Shown piece by piece: positions 35,592 through 44,302 of a DNA stretch of 64,000 nt; within the stretch, counting starts at the first letter, position 1, and each line of letters opens with the position of its first letter. The stretch spans positions 310,001 to 374,000 of the forward strand of contig JBOEGW010000007.1 in assembly GCA_050633625.1 (NCBI GenBank). The letters are read 5' to 3'. The notes below the pieces were generated by a model, which was not told the DNA's origin, ran no database searches, and saw only the letters and a list, made by a program, of their open reading frames with translations. Source of the stretch: JBOEGW01 sp050633625. Its GTDB lineage: Bacteria > Pseudomonadota > Alphaproteobacteria > Rhodobacterales > Rhodobacteraceae. A program made the position numbers and the translations under genes.

Positions 35592-36866
35592 ATGAGCACA
35601 ATTATCGACATTTTCGCCCGCGAGATCCTCGACAGCCGGGGCAACCCAACAGTTGAGGTCGACGTGATCCTTGAAGACGGCACAATAGGCCGCGCGGCTG
35701 TGCCTTCTGGCGCCTCAACCGGCGCGCATGAAGCTGTGGAAATCCGCGATGGCGACAAAGACCGCTACATGGGCAAAGGCGTTTTGGCGGCTGTGGCGGC
35801 CGTGAACGGTGAAATCGCTGAAGAGCTGGCCGGGCTGGATGCCACGGACCAAGAAGGCATCGACAAGGCGATGATCGAGTTGGACGGCACACCCAACAAA
35901 GCCCGACTTGGCGCAAATGCCATCCTTGGCGTCTCGATGGCCTGCGCCAAAGCGGCAGCGGAGTTCTCGGCCCTGCCGCTGTACCGTTATGTCGGTGGTT
36001 CTGCCGCGCGCGTTCTGCCGGTGCCGATGATGAACATCATCAACGGCGGCGAGCACGCTGACAATCCAATCGACATCCAAGAATTCATGATCATGCCAGT
36101 TTCCGCGACAAACATCCGCGAAGCTGTGCGCATGGGATCTGAGGTGTTTCACACCCTGAAAAAAGAGCTGACAGCGGCAGGCCATAACACAGGGCTTGGT
36201 GATGAGGGCGGCTTTGCGCCCAATCTTGAAAGCACGCGCGCCGCACTCGACCTGATCCTCGCCTCGATCGAAAAAGCTGGCTACAAGCCGGGCGAAGACA
36301 TCTATCTGGCGCTCGATTGCGCCTCCTCAGAGTATTACAAAGACGGCAAATATGAAATGAAAGGCGAAGGCAAATCGCTGACCTCCGCTGAAAATGCCGA
36401 CTACCTCGCAGAGCTTTGCAACGACTACCCGATTATCTCCATTGAAGATGGGATGGACGAGGACGACTGGGACGGCTGGAAGCTGTTGACCGACAAGATC
36501 GGGGACAAGGTTCAGCTTGTGGGGGATGATCTGTTCGTGACCAATCCTTTGCGTCTGGCCGATGGGATCGCCAAGGGCGTTGCCAACTCGATGCTTGTCA
36601 AAGTGAACCAAATCGGCACGCTTTCCGAGACGCTGAAAGCCGTCGATATGGCGCACCGCGCGCGCTACACAAACGTCATGAGCCACCGCTCGGGCGAAAC
36701 CGAAGACGCGACGATTGCGGATCTTGCGGTTGCCACCAACTGCGGTCAGATCAAGACCGGGTCATTGGCGCGCTCAGACCGGCTCGCCAAATACAACCAG
36801 CTGATCCGGATTGAGGAAATGCTGGGCGAAACCGCCGAATACGCCGGAAAATCCATCCTGAAATAA
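35592..36866 (+). CDS. eno: Enolase
   Basis: Interconverts 2-phosphoglycerate and phosphoenolpyruvate. The 424-residue product has all hallmarks: AREILDSRGNPTVEVDV (N-terminus), GASTGAHEAVE, MNIINGGEHADN with catalytic His, LGDEGGFAPN, LALDCASSEY, SIEDGMDEDDWDGW (metal ligands), LVGDDLFVTNP, VKVNQIGTLSE (catalytic Lys region) and the SHRSGETEDATIADLAV loop. A strong intrinsic terminator follows 19 bp after the stop. Upstream gap holds its own promoter, presumably. Confidence 0.98.
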   Translation: MSTIIDIFAREILDSRGNPTVEVDVILEDGTIGRAAVPSGASTGAHEAVEIRDGDKDRYMGKGVLAAVAAVNGEIAEELAGLDATDQEGIDKAMIELDGTPNKARLGANAILGVSMACAKAAAEFSALPLYRYVGGSAARVLPVPMMNIINGGEHADNPIDIQEFMIMPVSATNIREAVRMGSEVFHTLKKELTAAGHNTGLGDEGGFAPNLESTRAALDLILASIEKAGYKPGEDIYLALDCASSEYYKDGKYEMKGEGKSLTSAENADYLAELCNDYPIISIEDGMDEDDWDGWKLLTDKIGDKVQLVGDDLFVTNPLRLADGIAKGVANSMLVKVNQIGTLSETLKAVDMAHRARYTNVMSHRSGETEDATIADLAVATNCGQIKTGSLARSDRLAKYNQLIRIEEMLGETAEYAGKSILK

Positions 36867-36885
36867 GGCGTCTTGCGCGCCAAAG

Positions 36886-36917
36886 AAAAAGCCCCTGCCA
36901 AGCGCGGGGGCTTTTTT
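36886..36917 (+). terminator. Rho-independent terminator of eno
   Basis: AAAAAGCCCC pairs with GGGGCTTTTT (10-bp stem, loop about TGCCAAGCGCG) and is followed by a T tract. It begins 19 bp after the enolase stop. The A-tract on the other side would also allow termination from the opposite strand. Confidence 0.92.
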
Positions 36918-36920
36918 ATC

Positions 36921-36963
36921 GCCTGCGGCGATTCATAAGGTATTTGTGAAACAAGGAAGGGGG
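36921..36963 (-). repeat. Dispersed intergenic palindromic repeat, copy 6 (diverged)
   Basis: On the minus strand it reads CCCTTCCTTGTTTCACAAAT then ACCTTATGAATCGCCGCAGGC. The core matches the other copies but the hairpin arm has decayed. It lies directly after the eno terminator. Confidence 0.6.
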
Positions 36964-37057
36964 GCGAAGCGGGCGACACGGGATGGAGCGCGTGCTTGCC
37001 ATGATCCTTGGGACATTATAGTCTCTCATCATTGAGGCGAAAATTATTGGTGTAGGT

Positions 37058-37294
37058 ATGAAAACCATTCTTTCTTTCGTGCCCGGCGTTCTGTTTATTG
37101 TGCTGGGTCTTGCGATCATGAACGTTGATCTGATCATCGAACTCATAAATCCCGGTGCCGTGAGAACCAGCGAGCCTCCTATCGATTTTGGGCTGATGGG
37201 GATCGTGTTTACGGGGATCGGCGTTGGTTTTTTGTTCTTGATGCCTTTGAGTGCCCGCAAGAACGCCCGAAAGAAAGCAGCGCAAAACGACTGA
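37058..37294 (+). CDS. Small two-TM hypothetical membrane protein
   Basis: A 78-residue product with two hydrophobic segments: about residues 4-22 (ILSFVPGVLFIVLGLAIM) and 44-63 (FGLMGIVFTGIGVGFLFLMP). It ends in a basic Lys/Arg tail (SARKNARKKAAQ), consistent with an inner-membrane hairpin with cytoplasmic C-terminus. The ribosome site is weak (GGTGTAGGT). It lies alone between eno and trpC. Unknown function. Confidence 0.6.
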   Translation: MKTILSFVPGVLFIVLGLAIMNVDLIIELINPGAVRTSEPPIDFGLMGIVFTGIGVGFLFLMPLSARKNARKKAAQND

Positions 37295-37348
37295 CCCCGC
37301 GCCTTTTGGCCCATTGCACAGCGCCAGCCTGTTGCGTAAACCTGCGCT

Positions 37349-38149
37349 ATGACCAATGTTCTTGATAAAATCAAAGCCTATAAGCTTGAAGACGTGGCCG
37401 CGCGCAAAGCCGCAACGCCGCTCTTTGAGGTCGAGGCCGCCGCCAAAGCCGCAAGCCCAACACGCGGGTTTGCGAATGCGCTGATCAACGCCAGCAAGAC
37501 CGGCTACGGTTTAATTGCTGAAGTAAAAAAAGCCTCGCCCTCCAAGGGCTTGATCCGCGCCGACTTTAACCCGCCTGACTTGGCAAAAGCCTATGAGGCT
37601 GGCGGTGCGACATGTTTGTCAGTGCTCACAGACACGCCAAGTTTTCAGGGCGCTGACGAATTTCTCGTGGCCGCGCGCGCTGCGACCTCCCTGCCCGCGC
37701 TGCGCAAGGATTTCATGTATGACACCTATCAAGTCAGCGAGGCGCGCGCCCTGGGGGCGGATTGCATTTTGATCATCATGGCAAGCGTGTCGGACGCGCA
37801 GGCGCAAGAGCTTGAAGATGCGGCCTTTGGCTGGGATATGGATGTGCTTGTTGAGGTGCATGACGCCGACGAACTCGACCGCGCCCGCGCTTTGAAATCC
37901 CCGCTCTTGGGGATCAACAATCGCAACCTCAAGACCTTTGAAACGACGCTAGACACCACCCGTGACTTGGCGAAACGCGCAGATCCTCACCGCCATTTGG
38001 TGTGTGAAAGCGGGTTGTTCACGCCGCAAGACCTTGCGGATATGGCCGCCACCGGCGCGCGGACCTTCCTCATTGGCGAGAGCCTGATGCGCCAAGACGA
38101 TGTGGCCAACGCCACCCGGACCCTCCTCGCAAACCCGGTGCCCGCATGA
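37349..38149 (+). CDS. trpC: Indole-3-glycerol phosphate synthase
   Basis: Tryptophan pathway enzyme closing the indole ring. The 266-residue TIM-barrel has IAEVKKASPSKGLIRADFNP (about 54-73, catalytic Lys), LSVLTDTPSFQGADEFL, LRKDFMYDTYQVSEARALGADCILII, LLGINNRNLKTFETTL and VCESGLFTPQDL. Length is standard; it is not fused to TrpF. Its stop overlaps moaC (ATGA). trpG and trpD, often next to trpC, are not in this window. Confidence 0.97.
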   Translation: MTNVLDKIKAYKLEDVAARKAATPLFEVEAAAKAASPTRGFANALINASKTGYGLIAEVKKASPSKGLIRADFNPPDLAKAYEAGGATCLSVLTDTPSFQGADEFLVAARAATSLPALRKDFMYDTYQVSEARALGADCILIIMASVSDAQAQELEDAAFGWDMDVLVEVHDADELDRARALKSPLLGINNRNLKTFETTLDTTRDLAKRADPHRHLVCESGLFTPQDLADMAATGARTFLIGESLMRQDDVANATRTLLANPVPA

Positions 38150-38628
38150 GCAATCCCCTGACCCATTTTGACGCCGCCGGACAGGCACATATGGTAGATG
38201 TGTCCGACAAAGACGTAACCTCGCGCACCGCCGTGGCGCAGGGCGTTGTGATCATGGAAGCGCGCACTTTGGCGCTTGTGATGGAGGGGTCCGCCAAGAA
38301 AGGCGACGTGCTTGGCATCGCCCGTTTGGCCGGCATCATGGGCGCGAAGAAAACCGCGGATTTGATCCCGCTCTGTCATCCCCTGCCCATTACCAAGGTC
38401 GCTGTGGAGCTGGTGCCCGACCTGGGATTGCCCGGTGTGAACATCACCGCCACCGTGAAAACCACAGGCCAAACCGGCGTCGAGATGGAAGCCCTCACCG
38501 CCGTCACCACCGCCGCGCTCACGGTCTATGATATGCTCAAAGCCGCCGAAAAGGGCATGCGGATTGAAGGCATCAAGCTCAGATCAAAAACCGGCGGCAA
38601 ATCCGGCACCTATGAGGCAGAGGCATGA
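38146..38628 (+). CDS. moaC: Cyclic pyranopterin monophosphate synthase
   Basis: Second step of molybdenum-cofactor biosynthesis. The 160-residue protein has MVDVSDKDVTSRTA, the active-site segment LIPLCHPLPITKVAVEL, GVEMEALTAVTTAALTVYDM and KAAEKGMRIEGIKLRSKTGGKSG. Overlaps by ATGA with trpC upstream and with moeA downstream, giving a tightly coupled trpC-moaC-moeA operon. Confidence 0.97.
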   Translation: MSNPLTHFDAAGQAHMVDVSDKDVTSRTAVAQGVVIMEARTLALVMEGSAKKGDVLGIARLAGIMGAKKTADLIPLCHPLPITKVAVELVPDLGLPGVNITATVKTTGQTGVEMEALTAVTTAALTVYDMLKAAEKGMRIEGIKLRSKTGGKSGTYEAEA

Positions 38629-39797
38629 TCACCGTCACCGAGGCGCTGGACAAACTTTTTGCGCTAGCTCCCTCGCTCGAAACCGAAACCCAGCCCCTTT
38701 CGCAGGCCATAAACCGGGTGCTCAGAGCCGATGTCATTTCCCGGCGCACACAGCCGCCTTTTGCCGCCTCCGCGATGGATGGCTATGCGTTGCGCGCGCT
38801 TGAGGCGGAGCCGGATGCCATGTTCAAGGTCATTGGCACATCCGCCGCCGGTCACGGGTTTTCGGGGCAGGTTGGCGCCGGGCAAGCGGTGCGCATTTTT
38901 ACCGGCGCGCCGGTGCCAGAAGGCGCGGACCGGGTGATTATCCAAGAAGATGTTGAGCGGCGCGGCGACCTTATCACCCTGCACACAGACCTTGGGACCG
39001 GCGATAACATTCGTCCCGCCGGCGTTGATTTCACTGTGGGAGACAGGCTCGCGGCCCCGCGCCGTTTGAGCGCCGCCGATGTGGCGCTGGCCGCCTCGAT
39101 GAACCATCCCACGCTCACAGTCAGCCGCAAACCGATCGTCGCGCTCATTGCCACGGGTGACGAATTGGTCATGCCCGGTGAAACCCCCAACCCAGATCAA
39201 ATCATCGCCTCAAACGCCTTCGGATTAAAGGCGATGTTTGAAACCGCCGGGGCAAAGGTGCGGCTATTGCCCATCGCAAAGGACACGATTGAAAGCCTGA
39301 GCGCCCTGTTCAAATTGGCCATGGGCGCGGATATGATTGTCACGATTGGCGGGGCTTCTGTGGGCGATCACGACATCGTTGCTCCCGTGGCCGAAAGTCT
39401 GGGTCTCCAGCAGAGCTTTTACAAGGTGGCCATGCGCCCCGGAAAGCCCCTCATGGCGGGTCGCATGCAAGACTCTCTCCTGATCGGACTGCCGGGAAAC
39501 CCAGTCTCTTCGATGATTTGCGGGCAATTGTTCGTCGTTCCTACACTCTTGGCGATGCAAGGTCTGCCTGCACAAGCGATGCGGCGCAAAACCGCGCCCC
39601 TCAGCCAAGACATTGAGGCAAACGGGAGCCGCGAACACTATATGCGCGCCGTCATAACGAAGGATTCAATCGCGCCGATGGACCGTCAGGACAGTTCCTT
39701 GTTGTCGATTCTGTCCACAGCGAACGCGCTTTTGGTGCGCCCCGTTGGCGATCCGGCGCGCAAAAAGGGCGAGATCGTGGAATATCTTCCGCTTTAG
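38625..39797 (+). CDS. moeA: Molybdopterin molybdenumtransferase
   Basis: Inserts molybdate into adenylylated molybdopterin. The 390-residue protein has PPFAASAMDGYALRA (about 47-61), IFTGAPVPEGADRVI, ALIATGDELVMPG, ITIGGASVGDHD and MRPGKPLMAGRMQDSLLIGLPGNPVSS, in family order. Starts in an ATGA overlap with moaC. The downstream gap before lexA holds the SOS boxes, so lexA has its own promoter. Confidence 0.97.
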   Translation: MITVTEALDKLFALAPSLETETQPLSQAINRVLRADVISRRTQPPFAASAMDGYALRALEAEPDAMFKVIGTSAAGHGFSGQVGAGQAVRIFTGAPVPEGADRVIIQEDVERRGDLITLHTDLGTGDNIRPAGVDFTVGDRLAAPRRLSAADVALAASMNHPTLTVSRKPIVALIATGDELVMPGETPNPDQIIASNAFGLKAMFETAGAKVRLLPIAKDTIESLSALFKLAMGADMIVTIGGASVGDHDIVAPVAESLGLQQSFYKVAMRPGKPLMAGRMQDSLLIGLPGNPVSSMICGQLFVVPTLLAMQGLPAQAMRRKTAPLSQDIEANGSREHYMRAVITKDSIAPMDRQDSSLLSILSTANALLVRPVGDPARKKGEIVEYLPL

Positions 39798-39836
39798 AGC
39801 TTAATCTTCGTAAACGAGAACATTGACACGAACCAG

Positions 39837-39862
39837 GAACGCGGGTAGAACATTAACCGAAC
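39837..39862 (+). promoter_or_regulatory. LexA (SOS) boxes upstream of lexA
   Basis: GAAC occurs at 39837, 39848 and 39859 with exactly 7 bases between each, giving two overlapping copies of the alphaproteobacterial SOS box GAAC-N7-GAAC. Two additional GAAC words sit at 39818 and 39830. The array ends 89 bp before the lexA ATG, in the right place for autoregulation. Confidence 0.88.
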
Positions 39863-39951
39863 AGCCCCGCCAGTGGGCATGACCGAGGCGCTACAAAACG
39901 CCGTTCTCTGCGCCCAACTTGGACAGCAGAAATGGCCAGAGAGGACGAGCA

Positions 39952-40650
39952 ATGTTGACCCGTAAGCAACTGGATTTGCTAAACTTTATCCACACTCGCA
40001 TTCAACGTGACGGGGTGCCCCCCTCGTTTGATGAGATGAAAGAAGCGCTTGATTTGCGCTCAAAGTCAGGGATTCACCGTTTGATCACGGCGCTGGAGGA
40101 ACGGGGCTTCATTCGCCGCCTTGCTCATCGTGCGCGCGCCATCGAAATTGTGAAACTCCCCGAAGCGCTCGACCCGTCTGGCAAGGCCGGTTTTGAGCCG
40201 AAAGTGATTGATGGTGACCTGCCAGATGCGCGGCCCTCGGCGGCAATTGCCCTCGAAAACGCCCCGGCGCTCGAACTGCCGCTCTTGGGGCGGATCGCGG
40301 CGGGGACGCCGATTGAAGCCATTGAAGACGGCCAGACGCAAGTCGCGGTGCCCGGCAATATGGTCAATGGCACTGGGAAGCACTACGCCCTTGAAGTCAA
40401 AGGGGATTCCATGATCGACGCCGGGATCAACAACGGCGATGTCGTCATCATTCGCGAGACTTCAAACGCCGATAATGGCGATATTGTTGTGGCGCAGGTA
40501 GACGGTTACGAAGCCACGCTGAAGCGGTTTCGCAAGTCCGGGGACATGATCGCGCTTGAGGCGGCAAACCCCGCCTATGAAACCCGGCTTTTGCGCGATG
40601 GTCAGGTCAAAGTGCAGGGCAAACTCGTCGGATTGATCCGCACCTATTGA
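39952..40650 (+). CDS. lexA: SOS-response repressor LexA
   Basis: A 232-residue repressor/S24 protease. The N-terminal winged helix is MLTRKQLDLLNFIHTRIQ...PSFDEMKEALDLRSKSGIHRLI. The self-cleavage site is Ala117-Gly118 (GRIAAGTP), with catalytic Ser153 in KGDSMIDAG and Lys191 in EATLKRF. RecA filaments trigger autocleavage. ATG 39952 is used; an in-frame start at 39919 lacks the conserved N-terminus. SOS boxes lie upstream. Converges with comEC, 19 bp between stops. Confidence 0.97.
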   Translation: MLTRKQLDLLNFIHTRIQRDGVPPSFDEMKEALDLRSKSGIHRLITALEERGFIRRLAHRARAIEIVKLPEALDPSGKAGFEPKVIDGDLPDARPSAAIALENAPALELPLLGRIAAGTPIEAIEDGQTQVAVPGNMVNGTGKHYALEVKGDSMIDAGINNGDVVIIRETSNADNGDIVVAQVDGYEATLKRFRKSGDMIALEAANPAYETRLLRDGQVKVQGKLVGLIRTY

Positions 40651-40669
40651 ACGCCCACAAAGATCAAGA

Positions 40670-42760
40670 TCAAGGAGCGCGCGTCCATGGGCGCGCGCCT
40701 CGTGTTTGTGCTGTGCTCAGGAGCGAAAACGGCGCCGCCGCCTCAGGGGTCAGGCGCAGCGCCACCGCGCCGCTTTGCGAGAGCGACACCTTATCCAACA
40801 AAAGACATGAAGCCGGTCTTTCGCCGTCCCATGTCGCGGAAATCACCACAATATCAGCGCTTTGACAGGCGTCATTCACCCGCGTCAAAACCCCGCGCCC
40901 TGTCAAATGCGCCAAGCGCACCCCGCCAATCTGCGCCGCTTTATCCCCGGTCTCCCCCAAGAACCCATGGCGCGCCGCCGCCTCGGATTGCGCCGCAGGA
41001 TCACCGTCGTTTTCAAGCCAAGACCGCGCGGCAAAGCTCTCCCCGCGCGATTTATTGAAGACCCGACCCTCCGCGCCCATCACGCCGACCAACCCACCGC
41101 TCGCAGAGATCAACACCTGCGGACGCTCCCCCCCCTGCCAAATCACAAGAGCCACGCCAATCGGCACAATACCAAGGCCCCGCCCCGCGCCGCGCAACAC
41201 AATCAACGCCAGCCCGCCAAGCGCCACAAGCGGCAACACAACGTCAGGGGGCATCGCAACAAAGCCAACAGCCCCCTCCAGCCCCGAAACCCATCGCGCA
41301 ACGCCCAAGACCCATTCAATCGGCCAGCGCATCACCATCAACACAGGCGCCGCCAACCCGACCAGCGAAGCCACCCCAGCAATCACCGCCAATGGCATGA
41401 TCAAGGCCCCCATGACCGGCACTGACAGAACATTGGCGATCAATCCAAGCTGTGAAACTTGGTTAAAATGTGCCGCCGAGAACGGCGCGGTGGCCAAACC
41501 GGCCACGAAAGACGACACAACAACCGCGCCCACAGCGCGCAGCCAGCGCGGCACCCAGAGTGGAAGCTCCACCATGCGCAAGGCTCCAAACACCGCCACA
41601 AGCGCCGCTGTTGCCGCAAATGACATCTGAAACCCCGGCTCCACAAGTGTTTCGGGCTGTAAGGTCAACAGGATCAACGCCGCCACCGCCACCGCGCGCA
41701 GGGTCAATGCGCGCCGCCCTATGAGAATCGCGCCAAACATCACAGCCACCATGATGAATGCGCGCTCCGTCGACACCGCCCAGCCGGAGAGCGCGAGATA
41801 AAAAAACCCCGCCAAGAGCGCCACAATGGCGGCCGGTTTGCGCGCATCCATCCGAAATCCGATCCCCGGCACCAGCGCCAATCCAGCCCGCACCGCAGCA
41901 AAGATAAACCCCGTCAAAAGCCCCATATGCAAACCGGAAATCGCCAGTAAATGCGCCAGATTGGCCCGGCGCAAATCCACCTTGAGCTGCTGCCCCATTT
42001 GCGACCGATCCCCGGTCGCAATCGCCGCCGCAAAAGCCCCAGCATCCCCCGGAATAACCGCTTGAATCGCCCGCGACATCGTGAGGCGCAGCCGATGAAC
42101 CCAGAGCGCCGCCCCCTGCGCCGGTGCAAGCGACAAAGCCGGCGCGCGCGTGTATCCCACAGCGCCAATCCCGCGAAACCAGGCCATCCGCTGAAAATCA
42201 AAGCCCCCCGGCTCAACTGGCCCGTTTGGGGCGCCCAAAAACGCCGTCATCGCCACCCGCATCCCCGGCTGCGGCGTCATATATCCTTGGGGACCATGCA
42301 GCGACACGCGCACCCGGCGCGGAATGTCCTGCGGGGCGATTTTGCTGAGGCGAACCTGATCCAACGTCAAACGCACAGCGTCCGACCCTGACCGATCAAT
42401 ATGGGTGATACGCCCCTCCACCGGGCCATAATAGCGAAACTCAAGCACCGGTCCCGCAACCAAAGTCGTGCGCAGACCGGAAACCAGAAACCCCGCGACC
42501 AGAAACGCCAAGAGATAGGCCGCGACCCCAAACCCAGAATAGGCGCTGCGCCCAAACCGACGCCCTGCGAGACTCAAGCCAACAAGAGCCGCGCCCAGCC
42601 CCACCCAGTGCAGCGTAAGGGGTTCTTGAAGGAGCGCGAAATACCACCCCACGCCGCAGCCCATCGCAATCGGCGCAACCACCAAGACCCGCCCACGCAG
42701 CCGATCAAGCCGCGCTGACAGCGCCAAGAGAACCCCCGCCATTGGAGCCACAAGCTGCAC
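40670..42760 (-). CDS. comEC: ComEC/Rec2-family DNA-uptake channel
   Basis: A 696-residue polytopic protein expected to carry single-stranded DNA across the inner membrane. It has N-terminal hydrophobic helices, an OB-fold/DUF4131-type region (VEGRITHIDRSGSD), then the Competence domain with the hallmark HLLAISGLHMGLLTGFIF (about 270-287) and many helices. The C-terminal metallo-beta-lactamase-like part is reduced and lacks a clear HxHxDH motif, as is common in alphaproteobacteria. GTG start at 42760 by necessity. Homologues are required for recipients of Rhodobacter GTA. Confidence 0.9.
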   Translation of the reverse strand: MQLVAPMAGVLLALSARLDRLRGRVLVVAPIAMGCGVGWYFALLQEPLTLHWVGLGAALVGLSLAGRRFGRSAYSGFGVAAYLLAFLVAGFLVSGLRTTLVAGPVLEFRYYGPVEGRITHIDRSGSDAVRLTLDQVRLSKIAPQDIPRRVRVSLHGPQGYMTPQPGMRVAMTAFLGAPNGPVEPGGFDFQRMAWFRGIGAVGYTRAPALSLAPAQGAALWVHRLRLTMSRAIQAVIPGDAGAFAAAIATGDRSQMGQQLKVDLRRANLAHLLAISGLHMGLLTGFIFAAVRAGLALVPGIGFRMDARKPAAIVALLAGFFYLALSGWAVSTERAFIMVAVMFGAILIGRRALTLRAVAVAALILLTLQPETLVEPGFQMSFAATAALVAVFGALRMVELPLWVPRWLRAVGAVVVSSFVAGLATAPFSAAHFNQVSQLGLIANVLSVPVMGALIMPLAVIAGVASLVGLAAPVLMVMRWPIEWVLGVARWVSGLEGAVGFVAMPPDVVLPLVALGGLALIVLRGAGRGLGIVPIGVALVIWQGGERPQVLISASGGLVGVMGAEGRVFNKSRGESFAARSWLENDGDPAAQSEAAARHGFLGETGDKAAQIGGVRLAHLTGRGVLTRVNDACQSADIVVISATWDGERPASCLLLDKVSLSQSGAVALRLTPEAAAPFSLLSTAQTRGARPWTRAP

Positions 42761-42839
42761 CCTTGTTCATTCCTTCCACAGGGACTAGACCACCAGTGAA
42801 CGCTACCCCAAAGATGGTTTCCAAAAGGTTAACAGCGCC

Positions 42840-44252
42840 ATGTCAAACCCCGCCAGTACCGCCCCTGTCGTCACCCGCTTCGCCCCTTCCCCGACAGGCT
42901 TTCTCCATATCGGTGGCGCGCGCACGGCCCTGTTCAACTGGCTCTATGCCCGTGGCCGAGGCGGCAAATTCTTGTTGCGCATTGAGGACACGGACCGCGC
43001 AAGGTCCACCCCCGAGGCCACCGCAGCAATCCTTGCAGGCATGGACTGGTTGGGCCTTGATTATGATGGCGAAGCTGTCAGCCAGTTTGAACGCGCAGAC
43101 CGCCACGCCGAAGTCGCCAACGCGATGCTCAAACAGGGTCACGCCTATAAATGTTTCGCCACCCAAGACGAGATCGCGGCCTTTCGCGAGGACGCGCGGG
43201 CCAAGGGCGCATCCACCCTGTTTCGCTCCCCGTGGCGAGACGCAGATCCAAGCACCTTCCCCGACGCCCCCTTTGTTGTACGTCTCAAAGCGCCGCTGAC
43301 CGGGGAAACTGTCATTGACGATGAGGTTCAAGGCCGGGTTGTGATCAAGAACGATCAGCTCGACGACATGATTTGTTTACGTTCAGATGGTACGCCCACC
43401 TATATGCTTGCCGTTGTCGTGGATGATCATGATATGGGCGTTACTCACGTTATTCGGGGCGACGACCACCTCAATAATGCCGCCCGTCAAAGGCAGGTCT
43501 ATGAGGCTATGGGATGGCCTCTGCCCGTCTATGCGCATATCCCTCTGATCCATGGCCCGGACGGGAAAAAACTGTCCAAACGCCACGGCGCCCTTGGCGT
43601 CGAGGAATACCGCGATATGGGCTATCCGGCGGCGGCGATGCGCAACTATCTCGCCCGCCTTGGCTGGAGTCACGGAGATGATGAGGTGTTTTCCGATGCC
43701 CAAGCGCTTGAGTGGTTTGACCTGAGCGGCATTGGCAAGAGCGCCGCACGGTTTGATTTCAAAAAGCTCGATCACCTGTCCGGGCAACATATTCAAACAA
43801 TGCAAGACTCGGAGATTTTGGCAGCGGTTCACGCCTATAGGGCTGCAACTGCAGCACAGCCCTGGGACGACGCAAAGAAATCTGCATTTGTCGCGGCCCT
43901 CAATTGCTGCCGCCAAGGCGCCAAAACAATCCCGCAACTCATTGATAAAGCGCACTTTGCCCTCATTGACCGGCCAATTGAGGTTGAGGAAAAAGCCGCG
44001 AAAGCCCTCGATAATGTATCCCGTGGTATACTGAAAGAATTGACGCCGCAGCTGCAAACTGTTAGCTGGGATCGCAACGCGCTGGAGGCGGCTCTGAACG
44101 CTCTGGCTGAGGCTCACGACATCAAGTTCGGCAAGCTCGCCGCCCCGCTTCGGGCCGCGCTTGCAGGACGGGCCGCCACCCCGAGCGTTTTTGACATGAT
44201 GCTCGTCTTGGGCCGCGACGAAACACTGGCGCGCCTCACAGACGCAAGCTGA
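42840..44252 (+). CDS. gltX: Glutamyl-tRNA synthetase
   Basis: Class I synthetase charging tRNA-Glu (and often tRNA-Gln in bacteria lacking GlnRS). The 470-residue product has FAPSPTGFLHIGGARTALFN with the HIGH-like HIGG at 23-26, RIEDTDRARSTPEA, and KLSKR at 244-248 (GKKLSKRHGALGVEEY). Many alphaproteobacteria carry two gltX genes; which copy this is cannot be told from the window. It is divergent from comEC (79 bp) and followed by gltA after 50 bp. Confidence 0.96.
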   Translation: MSNPASTAPVVTRFAPSPTGFLHIGGARTALFNWLYARGRGGKFLLRIEDTDRARSTPEATAAILAGMDWLGLDYDGEAVSQFERADRHAEVANAMLKQGHAYKCFATQDEIAAFREDARAKGASTLFRSPWRDADPSTFPDAPFVVRLKAPLTGETVIDDEVQGRVVIKNDQLDDMICLRSDGTPTYMLAVVVDDHDMGVTHVIRGDDHLNNAARQRQVYEAMGWPLPVYAHIPLIHGPDGKKLSKRHGALGVEEYRDMGYPAAAMRNYLARLGWSHGDDEVFSDAQALEWFDLSGIGKSAARFDFKKLDHLSGQHIQTMQDSEILAAVHAYRAATAAQPWDDAKKSAFVAALNCCRQGAKTIPQLIDKAHFALIDRPIEVEEKAAKALDNVSRGILKELTPQLQTVSWDRNALEAALNALAEAHDIKFGKLAAPLRAALAGRAATPSVFDMMLVLGRDETLARLTDAS

Positions 44253-44302
44253 CACACGTGCCCGCGGACCTCCCGCCGGGCCCTAAGGAAAGGGACATAG
44301 AT

